The translations under genes were made by a program, and so were the position numbers. This document shows, one piece after another, positions 15,651-23,370 of a stretch of DNA of 32,888 nt; position 1 is the first letter of the stretch; every line of letters begins with the position of its first letter. The notes under the pieces were generated by a model that saw nothing but the letters and a program-made list of their open reading frames with translations, searched no databases and had not been told where the DNA came from. The DNA is from a virus. The stretch is from the IMG/VR virus record IMGVR_UViG_3300022591_000040, positions 1 to 32,888 of that record; one strand, 5' to 3'.

Positions 15651-16052
15651 TCAATTGATTATGACTGATGGTTTCTTTAACTTGTCTGCCCACATTAGAG
15701 TGTTGTTCGTACCATTGGATACGTGACCCTTCGGAATGAAGGCAACAATCTTGTCCGAGTACTCCACAATCTGTTTGTTCCTCATAAAAAAGTAGCGCAC
15801 GTGATATTGTTGATTGTACATATATGGTGGTTCAGGACAATAACAATTGTGCGGATGATGTAATGGTGGAAACTCTACATACTTCACTCCGAGAGACAAC
15901 GCACATTCCTTTGCATATCTGTCTGCACCGTCTTTACAACCACCACTTACAATCTCCAGGTCTGCACCAAACTCTTCCATACATAGTCCGATGAAATCTC
16001 GTATCTTTTTTTTGTCCGTCCAAATTCTACTTCCCACTATTCCTATTTTCAT
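15651..16052 (-). CDS. SLOG-family protein (DUF2493/YspA-like)
   Basis: A 133-residue Rossmann-like protein of the SLOG superfamily. Its MKIGIVGSRIWTDKKKIRDF start carries the G-S-R motif, and LEIVSGGCKDGADRYAKE carries the S-G-G and D-G-A-D motifs that bind the phosphate or ribose of nucleotide-type ligands. The C-terminal NKQIVEYSDKIVAFIPKG and NGTNNTLMWA match the rest of the DUF2493 pattern. SLOG proteins bind, sense or process nucleotides. The exact ligand is unknown. A further in-frame start lies inside the previous gene; AAGGAG 8 bases before the ATG at 16052 decides the start. Confidence 0.8.
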   Translation of the reverse strand: MKIGIVGSRIWTDKKKIRDFIGLCMEEFGADLEIVSGGCKDGADRYAKECALSLGVKYVEFPPLHHPHNCYCPEPPYMYNQQYHVRYFFMRNKQIVEYSDKIVAFIPKGHVSNGTNNTLMWADKLKKPSVIIN

Positions 16053-16056
16053 TCGT

Positions 16057-16569
16057 TTACTCCTTCGGAACTTGCTTTTGAACGCGGTCATTCACCCTCC
16101 TGATTGATACACGATAACCTTTACCATTTGGTTTTCCAACTTCCTCTCCTTCGCGCCGTATGACATTCGGAGGCGGTTGTGGTTTCTCCACACCAATCAC
16201 CATCTTCTTGAATACGTGCAGACCGAGAAAGATTCCATCCACGTCTACATAAATGTATTCGTGTCGGTACTGCATCTGCGTACTCTCTCCACGTCTCTTG
16301 ATATTGAACCAACTCTTTTGCTGCCACGGTTCAACATCACCTACGTGAATGTTCGTACCTATATCTTCAAGTACTGTTTCATACTTCTTCACGAAATCCG
16401 AAACTTGTGATTGCGTCAACTCGTCATTCTTATACCATAACTTGAGAAATATCCTTTTCCCAGTTTCCCTTGCAACTTCCGCAATGTAGGTGACAATCTT
16501 CTCTTCAAACTCCGTACCTATGAAGTCCGTCAATTTGATTCTTACACTGTACCTTATTGGATTATCCAT
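16057..16569 (-). CDS. Unknown protein (170 residues)
   Basis: A 170-residue protein starting MDNPIRYSVRIKLTDFIGTE. It alternates strands and helices (RIFLKLWYKNDELTQSQVSD; YIYVDVDGIFLGLHVFKK) and ends in a basic tail (YRVSIRRVNDRVQKQ). The proline-rich PQPPPN segment separates the domain from the tail. I recognise no family. The ATG at 16569 overlaps the end of the nuclease gene by 8 bases and has GGAG 7 bases upstream. Coupling to the nuclease hints at a DNA-related role, not shown by any motif. Confidence 0.65.
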   Translation of the reverse strand: MDNPIRYSVRIKLTDFIGTEFEEKIVTYIAEVARETGKRIFLKLWYKNDELTQSQVSDFVKKYETVLEDIGTNIHVGDVEPWQQKSWFNIKRRGESTQMQYRHEYIYVDVDGIFLGLHVFKKMVIGVEKPQPPPNVIRREGEEVGKPNGKGYRVSIRRVNDRVQKQVPKE

Positions 16570-17494
16570 TCTTTTTCTCCGCAATCAATCGCGCAGCCTT
16601 CTTCGGATTGTTCTTATCGCATATGTCCGGTCGGTCTGCAAACTCGCAATATTTGCACGTCTTAACAGATGGATTTTTAGGGTACTCCGCGCTGGCTCGA
16701 TGCTTACCATTCTCATCAAAACATTTACCGACAAACTCCCTCAACTCATTGAGGACTTCCTTCATCGTTATACTTCCACTCGCAGGTGTAATCCTCTGTA
16801 TACGTTTCTGCGGCCATTCTGCCTTCTCAAACAACTTGCGTTTGAGAATAAGAAACTCCACGGTCACGTCTTTGGGGTCGTATCCGTATTGGGCAGCGTA
16901 GAAGGCTTTGTAGAGAACCAACTGCATCATTTTCCGTTTATCGGCTTTCTGATACTTGTTCCATCCTTGATAAGAAGTTTTGAAATCGTAGATGGTGATT
17001 TTGTTCAATACCGTGTCGCGAATTACCACATCAAGGCATCCGTTCATCGTAACACCATTCTGAATTGGGAACTGTATCTCTACTTCACACCCTACCAATT
17101 CGTGCCCGCGTTTCGAGAAGTATTCTCCTTTGTTCTTCACAAACCAATAGATGATGTCCGTTCCTTGTTCCCAAAACTCCGTCATTTCCTGCGGAGTAGT
17201 TTGAATTGGAATGTTCTTCTTCGTTATATCTTCGAAGTTCGCCATCATTCGTTCCAACAGCATCTTCGGAAGGTCTAGTGCGTCCGCAGCTATCACGGAC
17301 GTACCATAGAATACTTCCAAATACTTTTGAAAGACTTCGTGCATTGACCGTCCAAACAAAGTATTGATTGTCTCTGTCTTGATTCTCTTGCGGTCAATGT
17401 AGTTCAACTTCCAACGGAAGGGACATTCTTGCCACATCGAGAACTGCGTGTAGGATATAGTCTTACCCTTATCTATTTCTTTTTCTTCACTCAC
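16562..17494 (-). CDS. PD-(D/E)XK nuclease, Cas4/AddB-like, with likely Fe-S cluster
   Basis: A 310-residue RecB-family nuclease. It begins with the family's YTQFSMWQECPFRWKL box. A histidine follows (GRSMHEVF, His52), then acidic residues around 137 to 139, Asp155 (GCLDVVIRD), the D-x-K of ITIYDFKTS (Asp170, Lys172) and Gln191 (MMQLVLYKAFYA). Four cysteines, Cys24 near the N-terminus and Cys280, Cys283, Cys292 near the C-terminus, are arranged as in AddB and Cas4, where they hold a 4Fe-4S cluster. Such nucleases trim DNA ends during recombination or replication. The start is GTG in a GTGA overlap with the previous gene; its ribosome binding site is weak. Confidence 0.85.
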   Translation of the reverse strand: MSEEKEIDKGKTISYTQFSMWQECPFRWKLNYIDRKRIKTETINTLFGRSMHEVFQKYLEVFYGTSVIAADALDLPKMLLERMMANFEDITKKNIPIQTTPQEMTEFWEQGTDIIYWFVKNKGEYFSKRGHELVGCEVEIQFPIQNGVTMNGCLDVVIRDTVLNKITIYDFKTSYQGWNKYQKADKRKMMQLVLYKAFYAAQYGYDPKDVTVEFLILKRKLFEKAEWPQKRIQRITPASGSITMKEVLNELREFVGKCFDENGKHRASAEYPKNPSVKTCKYCEFADRPDICDKNNPKKAARLIAEKKNG

Positions 17495-17778
17495 GAATGT
17501 AGTATTCCCTTTTCTGTTTTCGGTTCTTCCTCTTTGAGTACTACTTCCGGCGCATTACCGAACGCAGTTCTGTCCACAAGATACTGTAACATTTCGTGGT
17601 ATTGTTCTTTACCGTAAACACGTGTGGTCACTTCCTTCTCATATCCGGCAATGTAACTCATAGGCCAGCAACCATTGTTATTAGGTTCTGTTCTATATTG
17701 CGGTTTCTCTTCTATCTCTCGCACTATCCATCCATTTGTTGTGCGTTCAACTTCGACTAAATATCTTTCTTGTACCAT
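17491..17778 (-). CDS. Unknown protein (95 residues)
   Basis: A 95-residue protein. It is beta-rich at the start (RYLVEVERTTNGWIVREIEE) and has a middle NNNGCWPMSYIAGYEKEV and a helix (KEQYHEMLQYLVDRTAF). The acidic C-terminus looks disordered. I recognise no family. GGGAG lies about 5 bases before the ATG. It is coupled to the nuclease that follows, and it comes right after the glycosyltransferase at 17781. Confidence 0.65.
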   Translation of the reverse strand: MVQERYLVEVERTTNGWIVREIEEKPQYRTEPNNNGCWPMSYIAGYEKEVTTRVYGKEQYHEMLQYLVDRTAFGNAPEVVLKEEEPKTEKGILHS

Positions 17779-17780
17779 AA

Positions 17781-19196
17781 CTACTCCCAGAACCCGTGGT
17801 TCTTCTTTGTGATTACTGTCTGTTTGTTTGTCTTTGCCTTGATTCGCAGATGCAAGTCTTTCACCATCTCTTGTAATGCAGCCTCTTTGTCGGGAATTAC
17901 ACTGTAAGACGTATAAGGGCTATTCGGATTGTCTGTAAACCCATTGTTCATCAACCAACGACGAATATATTGCCATACCGAGTTCAATTGAATGGTGGAT
18001 TGTATCTGATTGGTTATGTCATTCTTGTAATGCAACCCATTGAGAATGTACCAGGCCCACGTGAGAGCATCTTTCGGTGTATCTCCCTCTTGTGATACAC
18101 ACTCTACCATTGCGTCCAAAAGGTTCTTCTTGAATACTGTATCGTGATCGTCTAATGGATATGAAAGTGAACGCGGAAGTTTCTCAATCTTGGTCGAGAA
18201 CTCTTCTTGCGTCTCAAAATAGAATGGATAGTCTTTACCAAGAATTACACTCATAACCGGGTGTTTGTACACCAATACAGGTTTGTTTACCGCCATTCCA
18301 TCTTGTACTGCCATATTCCACGTTGCATAGTCGTCTACGAAACAGACCATTGCATAGGTCTTACTTAACAACCACGCATATTCTTGAGAGTCCAATCGTT
18401 TAGGAACTACGTAATAACCCTTTGGTACGTTCTCCGCAGTAGCATCGGTGATTACATATAAGTATCTATCAGTTGTCCCAGAAGTGTATTCTAGGAATCT
18501 GTTCATCCCTGTGGATTGTGACCAGCGATGATTGAACACCACAATTGGTTTGTCCAACGGTATATCAAATGGTCGTTTCTTTTCCGATACATAAGAGGAC
18601 AATGGCATCAGCAATCCTTTGTCTGCAAGGAAATTGCGGTCAATACCGCGCACCGCACGTAAACGTTTGAAGTTGGATTCAAGATAGTCTATTGCAATTT
18701 CCGAATGAACAAAGAACTTCGTGCATAAGTTCATCGCCTCTAATTGTCGCATATATGAAGGCGGAATTGCAGGTGACCCTCTGCTGGCCGAACAGTCAAT
18801 CCAATGATAAAACACGAATCGGTGCAACATTTCACCATACCGTCTATCCATCAATGCAACAAGGATGTTGTAGAGTAGTTCCGGTTGGTGACAGAATACG
18901 AAGTCGAAGTCCATCTGTTTCATATCCACCAACTTGAGAAACGCAACCGCGTCGAACTGCGAACGGTTTGATACTGCATTGTGCGGATATGGATACTTAA
19001 TAAGAGTAACGTTCGAGCGATTGTCAGGGATTGTGTAGACTTGTGGAACCAAAACATAGTGATGGCATTCAGGCAACCAATTGATTGTCTTTTCCATTAC
19101 CTTGTAGTTTGAATCCGCCTCGTGGTTGAATACATTCCCATCGAAACGGACGGGTGACATATAGTGCAGTATCCTTCGTCCGTGTAATTTTCCCAT
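17781..19196 (-). CDS. GT-B-like glycosyltransferase, copy A of a paralogous pair
   Basis: A 471-residue protein whose order of motifs matches the 496-residue protein at 27021 to 28511: GRRILHYMSPVR, then SNYKVMEKTINWLPECHHY, then VFCHQPELLYNI, then AMVCFVDDYATWNMAVQDG, which is nearly the same in both. The last segment lies where GT-B enzymes bind the sugar nucleotide. FVDDYATWN is shared by the pair but lacks the usual GT4 E-x7-E, so the family assignment is only at fold level. It lies between dNMP kinase and a nuclease, in DNA-related surroundings. The ATG overlaps the previous gene's stop by 1 base. Confidence 0.7.
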   Translation of the reverse strand: MGKLHGRRILHYMSPVRFDGNVFNHEADSNYKVMEKTINWLPECHHYVLVPQVYTIPDNRSNVTLIKYPYPHNAVSNRSQFDAVAFLKLVDMKQMDFDFVFCHQPELLYNILVALMDRRYGEMLHRFVFYHWIDCSASRGSPAIPPSYMRQLEAMNLCTKFFVHSEIAIDYLESNFKRLRAVRGIDRNFLADKGLLMPLSSYVSEKKRPFDIPLDKPIVVFNHRWSQSTGMNRFLEYTSGTTDRYLYVITDATAENVPKGYYVVPKRLDSQEYAWLLSKTYAMVCFVDDYATWNMAVQDGMAVNKPVLVYKHPVMSVILGKDYPFYFETQEEFSTKIEKLPRSLSYPLDDHDTVFKKNLLDAMVECVSQEGDTPKDALTWAWYILNGLHYKNDITNQIQSTIQLNSVWQYIRRWLMNNGFTDNPNSPYTSYSVIPDKEAALQEMVKDLHLRIKAKTNKQTVITKKNHGFWE

Positions 19197-19912
19197 TAGT
19201 TCTCTTCCAATCTTTTCAACAACGTTGCAGTTGAACTCTTCAATGTTGGTAAGTCGCCACTCAATGCAACCAACGTACAGTATGGTTCTTCATCCTTAAT
19301 GTCAATCTCTGACGGATGATTGGGGTCACGTGAAGGGTCTACGTATGGTTTCGCGGCGGCGGAAAGACGGACTACACGAATGTAGTACCCACCATTGTTC
19401 TTAATGTACGCAACTTCATTCTTGAATCGCGTATCACTCACGACAATGTATATATCTGCGGGCACCTCACGAAAATTCTCCCTCAACCATTGGACTTGTT
19501 CGTTCGTTCTCTTCACCCAATAATCGGGGTCTTGTGCTCTACGGAAGTCCGTTCCCCAAAACTGAAGCATCGGAGCATCCTTTTCATTCATACCCATATA
19601 TTCCGCGATTCCCCTCTGCACGAATAGTTGGTGAAGGTACATCACATTCTCGGGTCTGAAACATAGATACCTTCCCTCTTCTGCATTGTCAAGCAACATA
19701 TAGTATTTACCTGACCCCGGCGATGCGTTCGTTCCGCACTGAATAACGAGAGGATACTTACGTTCCTTGTTTCTCACTTCCTTATACAATGCATCTGCAA
19801 AATGCAATGTGTAGACGTTCTTTCGCATATCTGAAATGAATCCTGCAACTGTATCTTTACCTTGCCGCGCTCGGTGTCCTACACCGAGTAGAAATACTCT
19901 TCCTTGTTTCAT
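19196..19912 (-). CDS. Deoxynucleoside monophosphate kinase (T4 gene 1-like)
   Basis: A 238-residue P-loop kinase that phosphorylates dNMPs. The P-loop, GVGHRARQGKDTVAGF (residues 10 to 25), ends in the G-K-D-T form typical of phage dNMP kinases. QFWGTDFRRAQDPDYWVKRT carries the conserved substrate-binding W-G-T-D-x-R-R...W pattern. YIVVSDTRFKNEVAYIKNNG is the family's D-x-R-F...E motif, and DPNHPSEIDI follows. A TTG start at 19936 is in frame, but GGAG 5 bases before the ATG at 19912 decides. The enzyme fits with RNR, dCMP deaminase and the replisome. Confidence 0.85.
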   Translation of the reverse strand: MKQGRVFLLGVGHRARQGKDTVAGFISDMRKNVYTLHFADALYKEVRNKERKYPLVIQCGTNASPGSGKYYMLLDNAEEGRYLCFRPENVMYLHQLFVQRGIAEYMGMNEKDAPMLQFWGTDFRRAQDPDYWVKRTNEQVQWLRENFREVPADIYIVVSDTRFKNEVAYIKNNGGYYIRVVRLSAAAKPYVDPSRDPNHPSEIDIKDEEPYCTLVALSGDLPTLKSSTATLLKRLEEN

Positions 19913-19926
19913 AGGTTCTCCATTTG

Positions 19927-20673
19927 TTAGTTCCAATCCGTAGTTGACTTTCTTCCTACGGATATGTCGAGTTTCGAAAACACTTCGTCTCTTTCTTTCA
20001 ATTCAACTGTTCCGTCGTCTATTGTCATTTTCTCACACTCCGGCGGATGATAGTCTTTGAATCTCCACGGTTCCAATTCCTTGTGTCTCTTACAAGGAGC
20101 ACAATATCCACAAGGTTCAAATACTTTACCTGCACCAAGAACATCATTAGGATTTTCGCACCACACACACAACTCCATTAACTCTTTCGCGAGTGCGTCT
20201 CTGATTTCTTGTTTAGTCCACTTCATCAACGGAAACACAAGTTTCGGTAACTTGTATGAAAAGAATGGTTGATATGCCTTGTACACTCTCCGAATATCGT
20301 CCAAGAATGAAATCATACAATCATTCTGTACATAACCGATTGCAACTTCGTCTACCGATTGGTCTATCGCAAAGAGCGCAGCAAGAATCCAAAAGGGTAC
20401 TTGGTGTGCAACTATATCACCACCACGACTGACTTCAGCTCTTCCCATCGCTTGATTACTAAAACTGAAATTTCCCTTCGGGAAAGTTTCCCTTATCAAA
20501 TCTCCCATTTTCGTTGTCGCTTGAAGTTCCGCTTTAGATTTCGTTTCGTTGTTCTCAAGAGTGAAGTAAACCGCGTTGACTTTGTGGCCTTCTTGCAAGT
20601 ATTTCTGCACTAGGAATGTTGAATCCATTCCACCACTCCACAACACTATAACCATTTTCTCTTTCTTTTTCAT
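19927..20673 (-). CDS. queC: QueC-like PP-loop synthase (7-cyano-7-deazaguanine synthase family)
   Basis: A 248-residue ATP-using enzyme. The PP-loop LWSGGMDSTFLV (SGGMDS at 13 to 18) binds ATP. The C-terminal half has CVWCENP and FEPCGYCAPCKRH, with Cys169, 172, 188, 191 and 194; the last three and one of the first two would form the structural zinc site of QueC. QueC makes preQ0, a precursor of queuosine and of the 7-deazaguanine DNA modifications of several phages. The segment where QueC proteins recognise substrate is not typical here (GYVQNDCMISFLDDIR), so a related ATP-dependent amidation cannot be excluded. It is coupled by ATGA to clamp-loader subunit A. Confidence 0.65.
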   Translation of the reverse strand: MKKKEKMVIVLWSGGMDSTFLVQKYLQEGHKVNAVYFTLENNETKSKAELQATTKMGDLIRETFPKGNFSFSNQAMGRAEVSRGGDIVAHQVPFWILAALFAIDQSVDEVAIGYVQNDCMISFLDDIRRVYKAYQPFFSYKLPKLVFPLMKWTKQEIRDALAKELMELCVWCENPNDVLGAGKVFEPCGYCAPCKRHKELEPWRFKDYHPPECEKMTIDDGTVELKERDEVFSKLDISVGRKSTTDWN

Positions 20674-21185
20674 AACCTAGTTTCTTTCTTGATTTTCTTG
20701 AGTTCGGCTTCTTGTGTTCCAAAATCTGCGAGTAGTTGACGGAGAAAGTTCTTTCCTTCCTCTGTACGCATCAACGTAAAGTAGTTCTCCCTCACGTTAT
20801 GGTCACTATCCCTGAAGAACACCTTCAGGATGGTCGCCAATGCGACGGGGATGGTCTTGGCGTCCTTCGCCTTAACGTACTTGAAGAAGTACTTACCTTT
20901 GGGTAGAATCTCCCAATACAGACGAAAAACCTCTTTCTTTCCGAGAGGCCCAATTGTCAAACGTTGCAGTTCATCTACAAAGTCGGTCCAATCGGGATTC
21001 ATTGACAACCACCGGTTAATCATATATGGACTGAACTCTTTCTTTTCTGCATCGGTAAGTTCGTTCCAATACTGCACAGGGTTGTCACCCTCTGTCAAGT
21101 ACCGTAAATGGTCAAAGAGATTCCGTGACTTATGCGACGGACTCTCTGTTGATTCTACGACTTTCTTTTTCTTCGGTCGTGGCAT
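20670..21185 (-). CDS. Clamp loader subunit A (T4 gp62-like)
   Basis: A 171-residue protein of the phage clamp loader A family. The signature FSPYMINRWLSMNPDWTDFV (about residues 51 to 70) and VFRLYWEILPKGKYFFKYVK after it are characteristic. The N-terminus is lysine-rich (MPRPKKKKVVE). In T4, one gp62 joins four gp44 ATPases and loads the sliding clamp at primer ends. The gene overlaps by 1 base with the gene before it (21185 to 21502), two genes downstream of the gp44-like ATPase. T4 gp62 has a similar length of about 190 residues. Confidence 0.85.
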   Translation of the reverse strand: MPRPKKKKVVESTESPSHKSRNLFDHLRYLTEGDNPVQYWNELTDAEKKEFSPYMINRWLSMNPDWTDFVDELQRLTIGPLGKKEVFRLYWEILPKGKYFFKYVKAKDAKTIPVALATILKVFFRDSDHNVRENYFTLMRTEEGKNFLRQLLADFGTQEAELKKIKKETRL

Positions 21186-21502
21186 TAGATATACAAACCA
21201 CTCTTTGTTGTTTGTTCTTTCGGTGGAGCATCTTCCAACGTTGCACCTTCTATACTTACGCCCGCCGACCGTGGTATTTCCTCTGTCTTATTCAAGTTGT
21301 CAAAGAGAGGACTCATTGTACCGCAACTGTCACACGCAAACACCTGAATCGGAACAATGGTCTGTTTGGCTGTCGGTGAAATAAGTGCGGACAACTTCTT
21401 GAGAAGATAGACAACCTTCCATTGGGTGTGATGACATACAGCACACTCTTCAAGAGGTACTTGGTTTAGGTCTATGTTGACGTTATTGAGTTTGTTTGCC
21501 AT
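21185..21502 (-). CDS. Small zinc-ribbon protein (105 residues)
   Basis: A 105-residue protein with two CxxC knuckles: ECAVCHHTQWKVV (about residues 18 to 30) and VFACDSCGTMSPLF (about 53 to 66). This is a four-cysteine zinc ribbon of the type seen in small transcription or replication accessory proteins. The C-terminus is polar and disordered. It lies between the two clamp-loader subunits. GGAG lies 9 bases before the ATG, and it overlaps the previous gene by 20 bases. The function is unknown. Confidence 0.7.
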   Translation of the reverse strand: MANKLNNVNIDLNQVPLEECAVCHHTQWKVVYLLKKLSALISPTAKQTIVPIQVFACDSCGTMSPLFDNLNKTEEIPRSAGVSIEGATLEDAPPKEQTTKSGLYI

Positions 21503-21806
21503 TTTCTGTCTCTCCTTCTTTTTTCTCGAATGTTAAATTGAACTCTCCGTACATTTCATAAATCTCTTTCTCGTTCTTTGCACCGATAACGAAACGAACT
21601 TCATTATCGTCTGGGTTGTGTGCAACACCAATCACTGGTACGTCAATGACGCATATGAACTCTTCATCAGGTTCAAGTTCCGCTTTCTCTTCTTCTGTCG
21701 TTCCAGGCGGCGGTTGATTTGCTGGTACGACGAATACCTTTGAGAAAACCACATTTGCGTCAGGTGGATACCGAAGCAACTCTGTCACTACTTGTGCTAC
21801 ATTCAT
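21483..21806 (-). CDS. Unknown acidic protein (107 residues)
   Basis: A 107-residue protein. It starts with MNVAQVVTELLRYPPDANVV, a helix-turn-strand opening also found in many small phage proteins of unknown role. The middle is beta-rich (EFICVIDVPVIGVAHNPDDN), and a charged polar C-terminus follows. PPPGTTEEEKAELEPDEE looks like a flexible linker. No motif is recognised. GAGG lies about 5 bases before the ATG. Confidence 0.65.
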   Translation of the reverse strand: MNVAQVVTELLRYPPDANVVFSKVFVVPANQPPPGTTEEEKAELEPDEEFICVIDVPVIGVAHNPDDNEVRFVIGAKNEKEIYEMYGEFNLTFEKKEGETENGKQTQ

Positions 21807-21813
21807 ATGCGCC

Positions 21814-22737
21814 TCATTTGGTTTTTATGTCTGCGAGTATCTTGATAATCATACTCATTACGTGAATCTCTTTGTCTACTGCGAACGTGTCCGTTGCATT
21901 TGCATCCCCCAATATCAGAATGACAGACGCAATGTGCCCCTTCGCGTAGGTTTCAATTTCATCAAACAACAAACGGTACAAGTCCGTATAGTCATTCACT
22001 TGCGTATCCGCAAGCAACTGACGAATGTTGTTGAACGCTTGAGATTTGGAATCGTTCTTCAAGTGTTCCAACAACTGCAACTTATAATCGTTCTGCAACA
22101 TTGCATACTTGTCTACGGTCAACACACCCTTGACGTTCTGTCGTTGCGCGGAATTGATAACCCTTCGAATGTCGGGGTATCCACTGTTCACAATCATCGC
22201 AATATCTTCTAGGGTATACACAACACCCTCTGTATCGAGAATCTGTACGAGACGCACCGCAACCGATTCCTTTTTCGGAGGTACAATCTTGAACACTTGA
22301 CACCTACTCTGTATAGGGTCGATCATTCTCTCCGCGTAGTTTGCAGTAAGGATGAATCGCGTATATTTGGAGAACGTCTCCATTAGATTGCGCAACGCAG
22401 CTTGTGCATTAGGAGTGAGAAAATCTGCTTCGTCCAACACGATCAATTTGAACGTTGCAAACCCCGTGGTGGAACAAAAGTCTTGAATCTTGTTCCTCAT
22501 AATGTCCACGGAGTTCTCACTACTCGCGTTGATATAGAGTAAGTCACAGTCGGTATTCTTCGCGAGTACTTTTGCGAGTGTGGTTTTACCGGTCCCGGCA
22601 GGCCCTACCAAAAGAAGGTGTGGTATATCCCCACTCTCAATAAACACCTGCATCTTCGCTTTGAGTTCTGTATTCCCAATATACTCTTCAAGATTTTGGG
22701 GTCTATATTTCTCTACCCATAATGTATGTTCAATCAT
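21814..22737 (-). CDS. Clamp loader ATPase (T4 gp44 / RFC small subunit-like)
   Basis: A 307-residue AAA+ ATPase that opens and loads the sliding clamp. It has the RFC opening LWVEKYRPQNLEEYIG, Walker A GPAGTGKT (45 to 52), Walker B LIVLDEAD (98 to 105), sensor 1 in LTANY (Asn133) and the SRC motif (144 to 146) that carries the arginine finger. GYPDIRRVINSAQR is the sensor 2 region. Length and motifs match T4 gp44 (about 319 residues). It lies between the clamp and clamp loader A genes, as in T4-like replisomes. The ATG overlaps the previous gene by 8 bases. Confidence 0.95.
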   Translation of the reverse strand: MIEHTLWVEKYRPQNLEEYIGNTELKAKMQVFIESGDIPHLLLVGPAGTGKTTLAKVLAKNTDCDLLYINASSENSVDIMRNKIQDFCSTTGFATFKLIVLDEADFLTPNAQAALRNLMETFSKYTRFILTANYAERMIDPIQSRCQVFKIVPPKKESVAVRLVQILDTEGVVYTLEDIAMIVNSGYPDIRRVINSAQRQNVKGVLTVDKYAMLQNDYKLQLLEHLKNDSKSQAFNNIRQLLADTQVNDYTDLYRLLFDEIETYAKGHIASVILILGDANATDTFAVDKEIHVMSMIIKILADIKTK

Positions 22738-22966
22738 TCCTTTGTTCCTTTATTTTTCCATCGTAAACATACTCCCACGTCCAACGTACCCCGTGGTTTG
22801 AGCATCTGAACTCATACAAGTTTTCGTTTATTCTTACCCGTTCAAGTTCACTCCCACACAATCTACACGTTACTGGATCATCGGGTCGAATAGAAATAAT
22901 ATCATCAAGTGATGAAGCTTGTCTCGCAATCGGAAACACTTCATCTGCACCAGGCGTATCCTTCAT
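22730..22966 (-). CDS. Small zinc-ribbon protein (78 residues)
   Basis: A 78-residue protein. Residues about 34 to 58 form a compact metal site: TCRLCGSELERVR, then FRCSNHGVRWTW, a C-x2-C...C-x2-H arrangement. The N-terminal half is acidic and polar. The gene is coupled by ATGA to the MazG-like gene and overlaps the start of the clamp-loader ATPase by 8 bases. The family is unknown; small treble-clef or ribbon proteins of this size often regulate or bridge nucleic-acid enzymes. Confidence 0.7.
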   Translation of the reverse strand: MKDTPGADEVFPIARQASSLDDIISIRPDDPVTCRLCGSELERVRINENLYEFRCSNHGVRWTWEYVYDGKIKEQRND

Positions 22967-23370
22967 CGTATATCTCCCGTTCCTTTGATTACTCCACGTT
23001 CCCTTCGGTCTTGGAGTTTCTGTATGTTGTGTCGTGCAACTTCATCGAGAGTCAAACCCAAATCATAGGTAAGGGCGGCAAGATACCACAACACATCACC
23101 CATTTCTTTCTTGATTAGTTCCAATCTCTCTGGCGTCATTACACGGTTATCGTCTCGTATCCACTTCTTAATCTTCTCCGCAGTTTCGCCCGCTTCTCCG
23201 CACAATCCAAGAGTAGGGTAAATCACCTTCATATCTTCAGGATACTTGACGGTTGCGTGTGCAAGTCTTTGGTATTCGTTCATACCCATTCCGTGATAGG
23301 CCAAAATTTGGTCTATTATCATCTGCGTCTTTGCGTCTATCATTTTCACTGGTTTATCTTCAAAGTCCAT
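22963..23370 (-). CDS. MazG-like nucleotide pyrophosphohydrolase
   Basis: A 135-residue all-helical protein of the MazG/dUTPase-like superfamily that splits NTPs or dNTPs into NMP and pyrophosphate. The metal-binding signature is complete: Glu59-x-x-Glu62 in GLCGEAGETAEK and Glu89-x-x-Asp92 in KKEMGDVLWYLAAL. The last third, LDEVARHNIQKLQDRRERG, matches the conserved C-terminal helix. The longer frame from 23412 would start inside the upstream gene. The ATG at 23370 overlaps that stop as TAATG and has AAAGGG about 10 bases before it. It may cleanse the dNTP pool or lower host alarm nucleotides. Confidence 0.85.
   Translation of the reverse strand: MDFEDKPVKMIDAKTQMIIDQILAYHGMGMNEYQRLAHATVKYPEDMKVIYPTLGLCGEAGETAEKIKKWIRDDNRVMTPERLELIKKEMGDVLWYLAALTYDLGLTLDEVARHNIQKLQDRRERGVIKGTGDIR

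Noticed and set aside
16490-17278. A 262-codon plus-strand frame
   Set aside because: It is antisense to the nuclease gene, whose catalytic and cysteine motifs are intact; the plus-strand product has no recognisable domain.
16562-17494. Nuclease as part of a CRISPR adaptation module
   Set aside because: No array, Cas1 or Cas2 is present; the Cas4-like pattern is shared by many phage and recombination nucleases.
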